The position numbers and the translations under genes were made by a program. DNA of 34,515 nucleotides from Chara braunii (Eukaryota > Streptophyta > Charophyceae > Charales > Characeae), in assembly GCA_003427395.1 (NCBI GenBank), contig BFEA01000060.1, positions 1,538,600 through 1,573,114 of the forward strand. The letters are read 5' to 3'. The notes beneath the pieces were generated by a model. It did not search any database and had not been told where the DNA came from. It saw nothing but the letters and a program-made list of their open reading frames with translations. Positions 18,908 through 28,654 of this stretch are shown here, one piece after another; position 1 is the first letter of the stretch; every line of letters starts with the position of its first letter.

Positions 18908-19922
18908 TCAAAACACATGCGAAACCCATCGAACCCACCCCTCCCCGCGGTCAACTGCCTGAGCCACCCCCATGATTATACCATGCCGCAGCTGATTAGT
19001 ATCAACTTCTGGGCGGGGATGGTATGCCCCTGCAAGATCGAAAAAAAACTGGTCGTAGACGTCAAAGTACGGTGAATCATCACACATGGTGTCATTACCC
19101 GCATCAGACTGCTGGGTAGATGACGAATCAATTGTAAAAAAAACTTTCAGAACAAGGGGGGCAACCGCATCACCTACCTCCGCCAAAGTGCCGTTATCAA
19201 ACCATGATGACGATGTCTTTTGATCTTCAGCGGGCTGTTGATAAGACTGTGAAATGGATGTCAACAAAACCTCCGGAGCAAGCCCTCGCATCGCCGCTCC
19301 CACGTCCATCAAATCTCCATTAACCATGTGATCGTCACCCAATTCATCACACGCCTAAGCAAATGGCCGCTGTTTCTTAACACATAGTGGAATAATTGGT
19401 GACTTCACTATTGTAGTTGCTGGAATTGTCAATATTGCTCTTGTTGCCGCCGTTGATGTTGTTGATGTTGTTGATGTTGTTGCTGTTGTTGTTGTTGTTA
19501 ATGTTGTTGATGTTGTTCATGTTGTCCATGTCACACTATCCTGGCCTTCAGATGGAGAGCAACTCACCTGGTGGACCGCCCACGTCTCTCCTTGCTAGAA
19601 GCCCGACAAACATGTCTTTCACCTGCGTCAGGATCCCAACACACTCGTGTAGGGCAGTCATCGCCTGTGCTCTGTCATTCGCATCCAACTATCGAAGAGA
19701 GATCTGCTCATACAGTTCCTCCTCCCACCCATCGTAGATCCCCTCTCCCTCCAACAAGATGTCATCTGGTAGGTTGCCATACTCTTGACTCAGCAACACG
19801 TGCATCTCCTCTAGCTGATGTTTATACAAGGTCACGATGAACAGTGCAGAATCTGCCTGCATGGGCTGCAGGGTAGGAGGGGTTTCCCACAGCCCCCCAT
19901 CACACATGGTCTCGGTGTCCAT
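18908..19922 (-). pseudogene. Possible broken gene, unknown acidic protein
   Basis: Two open segments lie on the minus strand. The first (19922 to about 19570) begins MDTETMCDGGLWETPP and includes KHQLEEMHVLLSQEYGNLPD and LEGEGIYDGWEEELYEQISL. After an in-frame TAG it continues LDANDRAQAMTALHECVGIL and ARRDVGGPPG, ending at a good donor site (CAG/GTGAGT, 19568). The second (19342-18908) starts GDDHMVNGDLMDVGAAMRG and ends EGWVRWVSHVF. Between them is an (AAC)n microsatellite. Both are acidic and lack repeats, unlike the surrounding element debris. I could not find an acceptor that joins the two in frame. No known family is recognised; it may be an element-encoded accessory protein or a host pseudogene. 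Confidence 0.3.
19437..19520. repeat. (GTT)n/(GTTGAT)n microsatellite
   Basis: Trinucleotide repeat. It gives poly-Leu on plus and Asn- or Gln-rich frames on minus, all probably artefacts. Confidence 0.9.
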
Positions 19923-19979
19923 CTCTGTCGTCGTTGTTGATGCCCGAAGCTAATACTGCTGCGCCACAATCACGTTGTT

Positions 19980-20230
19980 TCAACAAATTCCAGCTGGCGC
20001 GACCCCTGTCCGCGCGTCGCGGGACACCTATGTCACCAACAGCAACTGCCACGTGACAAACAAGATGCCACGCGCGGCTGCCGGGCGCGCGCACAGGGCT
20101 AGCGGCCGAGGAGCTCCCTCCCCTAGGCACTAGTCTAGCTGGCGGACCGGGCCTTGCCAGTCAGGCGGCGTCGGGGCGCTAGCGCTAGCGCAGTCTTCCT
20201 GTGCCTGCTTAACCTGACCAGAAAAGAACG
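19980..20230. other. GC-rich block, no gene seen
   Basis: This stretch is much richer in GC and CpG than its flanks (GCGCGTCGCGGGAC, GGGCGCGCGCAC, palindromic GCGCTAGCGCTAGCGC). It could be a promoter-like CpG cluster for the minus-strand open segments at 19922 or part of an element. Nothing in the sequence decides between these. Confidence 0.35.
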
Positions 20231-20436
20231 TAGTAGAAGGCCAGCCAAATCGCGGTATATATCGTCAGAGAGAACTGCCCTGTGAACTGTAGCCAGAGAG
20301 GGAGATAAAGACAAGATGAACACACCAGGTCCCATGACAGACTGTTTTCTCAGAGTTTCATGAACTCGTCAGAAATCTGAACCCTCTTCAGTCGACGCAT
20401 TCCTCTAACTAATGATACTTTTAGTGATAATCCACC

Positions 20437-20528
20437 TTAAACCACAAGTACTTGGCCCAGCTATCAGCCGCGACGCTTTCCCGTTAACGCGCCGCACCTT
20501 TAAGGCTTCGGGGTACCGGACCTTGATG

Positions 20529-20530
<2 letters not shown>
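20437..20530. mobile_element. TTAA element, left half (split by LINE)
   Basis: Starts TTAAACCACAAGTACTTGG followed by CCCAGCTATCAGCCGCG. Its right half is at 29009-29138, whose reverse complement begins with the same 30 or so bases and later shares CGCGCCG and GGGGTACCG with this half. The two halves are separated by the nested LINE. Rejoined, the element would be about 210 bp. Confidence 0.85.
20516..20529 (+). other. Target-site duplication of nested LINE, left copy
   Basis: CCGGACCTTGATGG here matches CCGGACCTCAATGG at 29009-29022 (12 of 14 identical). The LINE poly(A) (T on plus) begins right after it. Confidence 0.8.
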
Positions 20531-20568
<38 letters not shown>

Positions 20569-20685
20569 NNNNNNNNNNNNNNNNNNNNNNNNNNNNNNNN
20601 NNNNNNNNNNNNNNNNNNNNNNNNNNNNNNNNNNNNNNNNNNNNNNNNNNNNNNNNNNNNNNNNNNNNNNNNNNNNNNTTTTTTT
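20531..20685 (-). other. LINE poly(A) tail with 110-N assembly gap
   Basis: T runs at 20531-20568 and 20679-20685 flank an N gap (20569-20678). On the minus strand this is the poly(A) tail of the nested LINE. The gap size may be nominal. Confidence 0.85.
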
Positions 20686-20989
20686 AACACAGCCCCTGCC
20701 AGTGCTAGTGTTGTTGGTACGAGCAGACACCACTAGCACCTCGGGGTAGGCTCCATCTATTGGTGGGGAGCAGCACCTGCTGGAAAGTGGGTCCAGCGTC
20801 CCATATACAGATTGTATGCAGAGTCAATTAAGGAGTATGGATATGAGGCCTGCCAGCATTGATTGCCCTGTCTCCAAGGGGATTAACTGAGCAGGCATTG
20901 TGTGGCCTCTGTACTAGCTAAATACATGATTATCACAGGGGGTCTGCCACTTCAGCTCTCAGCATGGCCTCTAGATAACACAGGTAAAC
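20686..20989 (-). mobile_element. 3' UTR and stem-loop of nested LINE (copy F)
   Basis: This is the reference copy of the shared tail, attached to LINE coding sequence. On the minus strand the core GGGACGCTGGACCCACTTTCC, CAGCAGGTGCTGCTCCCCAC, AATAGATGGAGCC (plus 20800-20750) is followed by a perfect 9-bp stem, GTGCTAGTG with CACTAGCAC (plus 20702-20710 and 20731-20739), whose loop contains TCTGCTCGTACCA. The poly(A) follows 15 nt later. It is probably the structure bound by the LINE reverse transcriptase to start target-primed copying. Confidence 0.85.
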
Positions 20990-22918
20990 CTAGCAGACCC
21001 CTCCTCTGGGGATTGTAGTACCCTCCTCCTTCCCTTCCCCATGTGGGGAAAGATCCAGGAAGTCGTCCGTCGTTCTCATTGGAGTTGTAGGATCCACCTT
21101 GGTCCACTCGTGGAAGACTAGCCGATAGTCCTTAGTTCGCTCTTCCTGTTCATGTGCTCTCCCCAGGTCTCCTTTTGTTCCCACCCGTTCCACCCTCCCT
21201 ATCCTTCCCCCGCTTTCCCCCCCAAGCCAGTTTGCACTAAATTCGTGGATTTTTTGGTGTATTTCCGTTTGTGTGTGTATATGACAGATCTGTGCTTTGG
21301 TCTCTTCCCAGTGTGTTGTTAAATCTGTTTGTATTTGCTGTTGTATCATTTCTGTGAACTCCGGCCCGTCCATTCTCACTCCTTCCATCTCGTATGTGCA
21401 GCGCCGTCTCCATAGTGCCCAAATCACGGCCATGCATCCGAGCTTGAAGATGTTATGAGTGAAAGCATCCGCCTGCTCCTCAGACCATGTTTCTAACAGG
21501 AGTGTTCTCCAGTTCCAAGGCCAGGCCGTTGTTGTTCCCAGCTGATTCCAGATCCTGTCCCACCATCGCCAGAGCCAGATGGCCCCTGGGCACTGCAAGA
21601 AAATGTGCTCTATTGTTTCTGATCTTTTTCTGGAGGGGAAGGAAGTGGAGCATAACTTACACCACGGGAGGGCCCGTCCAATTTGTTCTAGGGTCGTCCG
21701 GTCTATCAACCAATCATTGGTTGGCAGGCAGCGGTGTTCCATCTGCCACTGAAGGGAGGCCAGTTTTGCAGGTTTCGATTTGGCTAGATAGAACCAGTTA
21801 GCCCCCCGGAGTTCATCCTTACTGATGTTTAGGTGCCTCATCCATCTATCCTCTACCCGGGCCCGGAGGTCAGTTCTAGGGCGGAGCATTCTATACGCAG
21901 ACTTGACAGTCATATTGTGGAGGGTCCTAGTGCCCGGTTTCCTCCTTCCCCCCGGAACTGTCCATGACCATTCCGCTGGGTCAAAAGGAAGTTGTGCAAT
22001 GGGGGTGTCTGGGGAGAAGGCCACCCAGTTAGCTCCATCCTTAAGGACCCTGATTCGCGACAGTTCCTCTTTTTGGTAGAATCGTATCTCTTCCTGTGCT
22101 GGCCTATGCAGGGTGTTGTCCCGACCTATTTTGAATATGTCGACCGCCACCGGCCCAATTGGGCTGCAACCCACCACATTCCCAATTTCCCCCTTGGCAC
22201 CCTGAATCTGCACCCAGTCCGACTCTTGTAACGTGGGACCTTTCCTGAGGATTTTCCACCAGCTTAGGGAAATTCTCTCAATGATATCCTCTAGTGTCGT
22301 CTCCAGCCAATGGCTGTACCGTAGCTTTTGCCTCAGTAGGTCCTTGTCAATCCAGTCTGTCGTCACCGGGTGCCATATATCACTTAGTACTCTGATTACA
22401 CCCCTCTTCACCCACACCAGCCAAGGGGAGTCCGCGCCACGGAGGACCTGGCCTCTGGTATTGACCAGTTTCCTATTGTCAAAGAGAGGCTGTCGGAACA
22501 GCTCATCCCATCTCTCTGGTAGTACCTTATCCGGCAGGGGAAGACTCCTCCATGTGTTCAGCAGGGATGGCCAGAAGCGATCATTACGCAGGTAATTTCT
22601 TGCCCGTTCTTTCGACAAATTCAGCCCGGGGTTCTGATGTCTGGCGTATCCTCGCGGTATTGGCCATCCCCTATTTTCCAACCATGTCAGTGGGTGTGTT
22701 CGTGCTGCTGTTTCCGGAGCCAGCCTGGCTATTTGTTCCAGGGCCAGCCCTCTCCATGGGGTGTCCGGGTTAAAGAGCAGGCGTTTGAGCCATTGCAGGG
22801 CTAAGGCCCTGGTTTGAATTGTTGGGTCAATTATGCCCAGCCCCCCTTTGGTTTTGGGATTATGGACTGCCATGCTACCCTGCTGATTGCCTGGTGTTTT
22901 TTCGGGTCGCCCTTCCAT
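20990..22918 (-). pseudogene. LINE ORF2, C-terminal part with zf-RVT domain
   Basis: A 642-codon open frame holds the end of a LINE ORF2 protein. It begins in the region after the RT thumb (HNPKTKGGLGIIDPTIQTRA, LQWLKRLLF) and overlaps the preceding frame, so a frameshift lies at about 22840-22918. The zinc-binding RT tail follows: LASLQWQMEHRCLPTNDWL, then WCKLCSTSFPSRKRSETIEH, IFLQCPGAIWLWRWWDRIW, with Cys and His spaced as C-x2-C...H...C. This zf-RVT tail is typical of plant LINEs and helps bind element RNA. The frame is long and clean, so the break elsewhere is not old. Confidence 0.92.
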
Positions 22919-23538
22919 AGAAATGCGGCTATCTGGCGTTTCAGAGGTCGAAGGGTTGTTTTGTCAAGAGCCCAAATAGCTGACCGGTACCACAGGGAGG
23001 CAAGGACTACATTGTTGATTACCAAGGATCGTCCCATCAGCGAGGTATGCCGGTCCTTCCACTGTGTTAACTTTTCCAAGGGTGGTTTGGAGATCCAGTC
23101 ATTATTCCCTGATGGTCTACCGTTTGTTGACAGTGCGACACCCAACACCCGAATGGGGGATTCATTTGGAAGCCATTTAACTTTCGGTTTCTTCGGGGGT
23201 CTGACACCTTGATGGTGGATCCACCATCCCAGGGTTTTGTTCCCCCAATTGACTCTCATATCCGACAGGGTACAAAATTTTTCCATCATTTGTTACACCT
23301 CCTCCATTGATGCGTGGGATGCCTCCACCATCAGGGTGAGATCGTCAGCGAACAGCGAGCACACTGAGACTGCGTCCTCGGGGATTGAGGAGATCTGGAT
23401 TTTCCTAATGTCCTTGTTGGTCCACAGATTCGCTGCTAGGGCTTCCATTACTATCACAAACAGATACGGGGCGATCGGGTCCCCTTGCCTGACAGATCTC
23501 TGGAAGGAGATAGGCGGCGCGAGGTTGTCATTGATCAT
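22831..23538 (-). pseudogene. LINE ORF2, RT catalytic core and thumb (frame 2)
   Basis: On the minus strand this segment contains ISFQRSVRQGDPIAPYLFVI, then CSLFADDLTLMVEA. FADD is the catalytic F/Y-x-D-D of non-LTR reverse transcriptases. An in-frame TAA at 23290-23292 interrupts it, after which KTLGWWIHHQGV, RVLGVALS, WKDRHTSLMGRSLVIN and WKGDPKKHQAISRVAW form the thumb. It is shifted relative to the frames on both sides. The protein would make cDNA at a nicked target; this copy is inactive. Confidence 0.92.
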
Positions 23539-24860
23539 GACCCTAGTTCTCGCATTTTTGTGTAGGATTTCCGCCTGAAGGTGGGACCAAAATTAAGCTT
23601 TTCCAGACATTTGTCTAGAAAAACCCAATCTACATGATCATATGCTTTTTCAAAATCAATAAAGATGATTGTCGCGTTGTGTTTTGACTGTCTTGTAAGT
23701 TTGATCACCTCGTTGACAAGAAGGATGTTATCCTGGATGTTCCTGCATTCGATGAAGCCAGTCTGGTCAGGGTGGATGATGTTAGCCATTATCTTAGCCA
23801 TGCGGTTGGCCAGTGCCTTCGCCACCATTTTATAAACCACTGTAAGGAGAGTGATAGGTCTATAATTCATAATATTGGTGCTTTCACCTTTCTTGTAGAT
23901 AAGCGTCAACACCCCTTGGCCCACAAATTCCCCCATTTGGCTTGTCTCCCACAGTGTGTGATAGTAGTCCATCAGGTCTTGGGAAATGGTTCCCCACATT
24001 GACTCCCAAAACTTCTTTGGCAGACCATTAATACCCGGAGTCTTCTCCTCGTCCATGAGCATCAGGGTTGTCCACACCTCCTCATTTGTTAGTGGCATCT
24101 CCAGTTGCTTTCTCTGGTGCTCTGTAAGAGTTCGGGAGAGGGGCCGCAAAAACTCCTCTATCTCCCCTAGTCGTTGTGCGAGGGGCCTGTCCCCACATTC
24201 CGACTTGAAGAGGTTATGATAGAAATCCCTTGCTATTTTGGTGCACTCCGCTGTTGAGGTGAACAACTGTCCCTGGTGTAGATTGGGGTCCTCAAGTGCT
24301 TCAATAGTTGTTCTTCCCACCTTTGTCTTTGCCATTGCAAAGAACCTTACATCCATTGATCCTTCCACCTTATGTTTGTGCAGCTTGTCGCGGATCCTAA
24401 TGCCTTGCCATTTATGTTCCATGTGGCCAAGGATCCGGGTTTCAAGTGTCAGTATTTCTTCAGCCAGTGCTTTTTGTCGTTCAGTGTCATCAGTTCCGTC
24501 TTCATCTTTTTGTTGTTGGAGATACTGTAGTCGGTTTTGTAATTCGATTTCCTCGGCGTGGTGCTGGGCCGCGCGTAATTTTGAGTATTCGTTGCACTTG
24601 CGTCTTAGGAAAGACAGACCGTTGTTGAACCAAAGTATGTCGTCTTGGAGCTGGTCCCTTTGTTGTTGCCAGAAGGACCAAGCCTCCTTTAAGTAGGCTT
24701 TGAAGCGGTCGATAGTCAGTAAGGATGTATTGAGCTTGTAGAACCCTTTTCCCTGGTCTGGTTTCTTCCGAAAGGAGAAGATAGCCAGGCACATTGCGTG
24801 GTCCAAACCCAGATGGGGGCTCCGAGGGAAAATCTCGGCTATTTGTAGTGCCCCCTATAA
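23535..24860 (-). pseudogene. LINE ORF2, linker and RT N-terminal half (frame 1)
   Basis: The linker after the endonuclease is charged and helical (EEIELQNRLQYLQQQKDEDG). RT blocks follow in order: EKTPGINGLPKKFWESMWG, VLTLIYKKGE, MNYRPITLLTVVYKMVAKAL, HPDQTGFIECRNIQDNIL and IIFIDFEKAYDHVDWVFLDK, the last carrying a catalytic Asp in FIDFEKAYD. The frame runs out after EKLNFGPTFRR, with a shift at about 23540. The same frame continues upstream into the endonuclease, separated by a TAG at about 24855. Confidence 0.93.
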
Positions 24861-25560
24861 TTCTTCAGAAATAAGAATTAGGTCTATACGTGATTTGGAG
24901 ATGCGCTCTGTTTGGTTCTTGCGGTAGCAATGCCATGTGAATTTACGCCGAGACAGGTGTCTCAGACGAAAGGAATCGATGAGGCCGAGTGACTGGGACA
25001 AATCTGTGATGATTCATTAATCATTCTCTATATATATTGGGCATGGTGAGGGGACCCTCCATCTGTCAAGCCATCGGTTCGGGGCCGCGTTGAAGTCGCC
25101 TGTTAGGATAACCGGGATCCCCCCAGGTAAGTCAGGCTTCAGGTGTTCAAAGAAAGTCTGTCTCTCCCTAGGGTCATTCGGAGCATATATGTTGTGGATT
25201 GTCACCACCTCTAGTTCCAGCATAGCGAGGAGATAGACCCACCTGCCACCATCCGGATCCGCCGACCAGTTTAAGGGTTCCACCCGCGATCCCGGCGGAA
25301 GTCATATGGCCACCCCGCCGCTGCCCGGTCTTTGGGCGTGTGCTCTGTAGGATTGATATGGCCAGATTTCTTTGTGGGTGTGGTTATGTTCCGGGGTGTT
25401 TAATAAGTGCGTTTCTTGTATACAGACCACGTTTGGCCAGTCCCTGCCCTCCACCCCTTTGAGTTGCTCCATTATTGCTTGCCTCTTGAAATGATTTGCC
25501 GAGGCAAGCCCGTTGACATTCAGGGAGCGGAGGTCAAGGTCTACGGCTCTCTTAGAGAGC
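24856..25560 (-). pseudogene. LINE ORF2, AP-type endonuclease (decayed)
   Basis: The minus strand reads LNVNGLASANHFKRQAIMEQ, VCIQETHLLNTPE, a stop, then VVTIHNIYAPNDPRERQTFF, VILTGDFNAAPN, a double stop (TAA TGA at about 25019-25014), LSRRKFTWHC and SRIDLILISEE before LGLDHAM. These are the successive blocks of an exonuclease-endonuclease-phosphatase domain: Asn in NVNGL, Glu in QETH, Asp-x-Asn in GDFN, Asp in RIDLIL and the final Asp-His (LDH, usually SDH). The enzyme nicks the target so that its 3' end primes reverse transcription. Three stops in or next to the domain make it a pseudogene. It lies in the same frame as the RT N-terminal half. Confidence 0.9.
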
Positions 25561-25656
25561 TTTCATTGTTTGTCCCTATTAAACAATGCATCAATAATAT
25601 TCATTTCAGTTGCTGCTTAATTTTTGTTGCTTCCTTGATCTGCCTGCAGGGGCCTC

Positions 25657-26104
25657 CTAGAGGGGGAGCCACAGGGTTGTGCTCAGTGTACCCCCATTTC
25701 GCAAGGTTCCATTAAGCACCAATTTGGCTAAGAGTGTCGTGGTTTCCTCTGCAGCCCAAAGGTCGCCAGGTTTGATTTCCAGTAATTGCAGGTCCAACAA
25801 GGCTTCCTCGTTGAACCAACGGAGATCCACCTCCTCGTGGCCATACTGAATGTAAATGTCCTTGCCAGACAGTCTCTGTTTACCATATGAGACAACAAGT
25901 GCAGAGGAGGCTCCTAATGGGAGTCGGTATTTTCCCAACTGAATAATACCTGATCTAAGCAGGGTGGGGCCATCTCCCCACGATGAGAGGGAGAGGAGGA
26001 AGGATGACCTCCCTTTTAGAGTAACCTCGCCGTGTGTTGCCCCGGATGGTATAGATAGCCCTACTTCCCATGTCTTCTCTCGTTATCTGACCGGTACAAA
26101 GATC
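25657..26104 (-). pseudogene. LINE coding segment between ORF1 and ORF2, unknown domain
   Basis: An open minus-strand frame, the same frame as ORF1, reads EVGLSIPSGATHGEVTLKG, SLSSWGDGPTLLRSGIIQLG, SALVVSYGKQRLSGKDIYIQ and EVDLRWFNEEALLDLQLLEI, ending LSTTLWLPL. Just upstream, beyond a TAA, is LEKEGALQEPLEKGLIFVPV. It looks like a compact beta-rich domain rather than low-complexity sequence. It may be the true C-terminus of ORF1, cut off by the stop at 26278, or a separate small ORF. I do not recognise the family. Confidence 0.55.
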
Positions 26105-27049
26105 AGACCTTTTTCTAGCGGCTCTTGTAGGGCACCTTCCTTTTCTAGCACCTAGCGCAGTTTTTGTCTCCTGCTAGTAAGGTCCAGGTCCGGGGGTTTC
26201 GGGGCGGGGGGGGGGGGTCCGAGGGGGCTGACTTCTGTGGCATTTGGTTGTTGCATCCGGTCCCCATGCTGCCAATGCTAGACAGAGGCCTTCTTCCTCT
26301 TGCCTCCGCGGAATATTATGGTCTCGACCGGTTGCTTCCCTTCGCCCACTTGTGTCTCTCCGTTCCCCAGCCTCCCAGAATCATGATCACCTTGTTCCCT
26401 TTCCTCTGCTCTTCCCCTTTTTGCCTGTTGTTCATCGTTCTCCCTGATTCCTTCCCTCCCTTCTCCCTCCGTCCCTTCTCCCTCCGTCCCTTCTCCCTCG
26501 TGTGTCTCCCCGCTCCCCATCATGTCGTTCGGTGTCTGTTCGGTTTGATTACTGATTTGTTCTCGTCCCTTGTTAGCCTTTTCCTGGCCCCCCCCTTCCA
26601 AATCGCCCTCTTCTCCTCGCTGTTGTTGTGAGTCGATACTGGCCACTTCCTCCTTTTCTCGTCCCGCCTGTGAATCCCCCTTGCACGTTTCAGATATATC
26701 ACCATTACCCGCTACACTGTTGGCGATTGTGCTGGACATCGCCGAGGGGGCTGAGCTTGCTGCCTGCGGTTCCCCAGTTTGGGAGAGGTTAATTACTATC
26801 GCAAGCAGTTTGTGGCAGATGCTCTGCCAATTAGTCCCTGCCGGCAGTCCATTTGCTAAGGCCGCTTTGAGGCTCCCGCTGTTTTTCAATAGTGGGATAA
26901 GGGCTCTGTACGTGTCATCCCAGAAGTCGTCGTCCCGCCCTGTGAATTTCATCTGGAGGCTGTCCATCAGCCAGTCCGCCACCTTTCTCATACAATCTTC
27001 CGGGGCGTTTGCTGCAGTTGCCCCATTTGTAGCGCTCTCTTCTGCTTGC

Positions 27050-28654
27050 GCTTGAGCATGAGATGTGTACTGAGATGTGTGCTGACCTGTCTCTTCGATA
27101 GCGTCCTCCATCACGATCTCCGGGGGTGGGGGCGGGGGCGGGGGGGCTCCTGGGATGGACTCCATCTCCATCGGTGAGGGGCCAAATGCCTCTTTAAACA
27201 GTTCTTTAGTGGTGTTTGGTTGTTCCCTGTTCGTGCCTTCCTTGTCCTTTCCCCGGGGTGGTTTTTTTCTGGGCTTTCCCCAATTTTCTCCCCGCCACCC
27301 CGATCCCCCAACAGGCGTCCTGTTGGTAGGTAGGCAGCTGCTGCCGGCCCTAGGGGTGGGTCCGCCTCCGTTCCCTTGTTTTTTTCCGGGCTTTCCCCCA
27401 TTTTCTCGCACCCACCCGGATCCCCCAACAGACGTCCTGTTGGTAGGTAGGCAGCTGCTGCCGGCCCCATCGGCAGGCGCCTCTTCTTTCTCTACAGGCC
27501 CTACGACTGGTGCTGCATGTTTTGCGGGTGCTCGGGTTCCTGTTGGAGCGGGGGTTTGGGCGAGGGGGCCTGCGGGCGTCCAGGCGAGGGTGACTGCGGT
27601 TGCCCTTGCGGGGGCGTGGTTGGGGTGCCCATATGACCATTCCCTATTGTTTTGCCGGGGGGCCCCGTTCCATCGGGGGTCTGGTAGGTTTGCACGGGTC
27701 TCCCCTCCCTTCCCAAGTCCATCCCTTTGGTTGTCCCTTGTGATCTCTGTCATCCAAGTAGACCCAGCCACCGTGGCTTGATTCCTCCGTATACCATCTG
27801 TTGGGGCGTCGGGGGTCTTGGCGAAGCCGCCCCGCCTCCGGTTTCCTTTTGTTCGCGCTTGAGCATGAGATATGTACTGAGGTGTGTACTGATCTGTCTC
27901 TTCGATAGCGTCCTCCATCACGATCTCCGGGGGTGGGGGCGGGGGCGGGGGGGCTCCTGGGATGGACTCCATCTCCATCGCTGAGGGGCCAAATGCCTCC
28001 TTAAACAGGTCTTCAGTGGTGTGTGGTTGTTCCCTGTTCGTCCCTTCCTTGTCCCTTCCCCAGGGTGGCTCCACCTCTGTTCCTTCGTTTTTTTCTGGGT
28101 TTTCCCCCATTTTCTCCCCGCCACCCCGATCCCCCAACAGGCGTCTTGTTGGTAGGTAGGCAGCTGCTGCCGGCCCCAGGGGTGGGTCCGCCTCCGTTCC
28201 CTTGTTTTTTTCTGTGCTTTCCCCCATTTTCTCGCCGCCACCCCGATCCCCCAACAGACGTCCTGTTGGTAGGTAGGCAGCTGCTGCCGGCCCCATCGGC
28301 AGGCGCCTCTTCTTTCTCTGCAAGCCCTGCGACTGGTGCTGCATGTTTTGCGGGTGCTCGGGTTCCTGTTGGAGCGGGGGCTTGGGCGAGGGGGCCTGCG
28401 GGCGTCCAAGCGAGGGTGACTGCGGTTGCCCTTCCGGGCGCGTGGTTGGGATGCCCATATGGCCATTCCCTATTGTTTTGCCAGGGGGGGGCCATTCCAT
28501 CGGGGGTCTGGTAGGTCTGCACGGGTCTCCCCTCCCTTCCCAAGTCCATCCCTTTGGTTGTCCCTTGTGATCTCTGTCATCCAAGTAGACCCAGCCGTCG
28601 TGGCCTGATTCCTCTGTATACCATTTGTTGGGGCGCCGGGGGTCTTGGCGAAGC
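27050..28654 (-). repeat. Tandem duplication of 807-827 bp in ORF1
   Basis: Landmarks recur with offset 807 near the left end (GCGCTTGAGCATG 27048/27855), 826 in the middle (TGCTGCATGT 27511/28337) and 827 at the right (GGGGGTCTTG 27811/28638). One copy therefore carries about 19 bp plus 1 bp extra. The two copies are read in different frames over most of their length and come back into register at DKEGTNREQP. Confidence 0.9.
27308..27443 (-). repeat. 117-bp internal repeats with CCAACAG hairpin (pair 1)
   Basis: Two units, 117 bp apart, each contain the 7-bp stem CCAACAG/CTGTTGG around a 5-nt loop (27308-27326 and 27425-27443), followed by TAGGTAGGCAGCTGCTGCCGG. A second pair lies in the other duplicated copy at 28134-28152 and 28251-28269, one with a single stem mismatch. 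Confidence 0.85.

Larger units (their letters stand above)
26278..28654 (-). pseudogene. LINE ORF1 (gag-like) with internal duplication
   Basis: A minus-strand open frame with no stop covers the ORF1 part of the LINE. It formally extends to 28788, but the first 45 or so codons are antisense to an inverted fragment and not native. The protein is low complexity: Pro/Gln/Gly/Glu-rich, with two copies of GAPPPPPPPPEIVMEDAIEE and of LFKEAFGP. A better-folded segment follows, DCMRKVADWLMDSLQMKFTG, FWDDTYRALIPLLKNSGSLK, and then a very hydrophilic tail. The DNA for residues in the first half is tandemly duplicated (about 27050-27827 and 27857-28654). No zinc knuckle remains here; one lies in the inverted piece at 28655. 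ORF1 proteins bind element RNA to form the ribonucleoprotein. Confidence 0.75.

Noticed and set aside
20412-20739. Poly-Phe/poly-Lys open frames
   Set aside because: They cross the poly(T) tract and the N gap.
26164-28608. Plus-strand open frames opposite LINE ORF1
   Set aside because: They are antisense shadows of a GC-rich, stop-poor ORF1 and its duplication; the minus strand has the element context.
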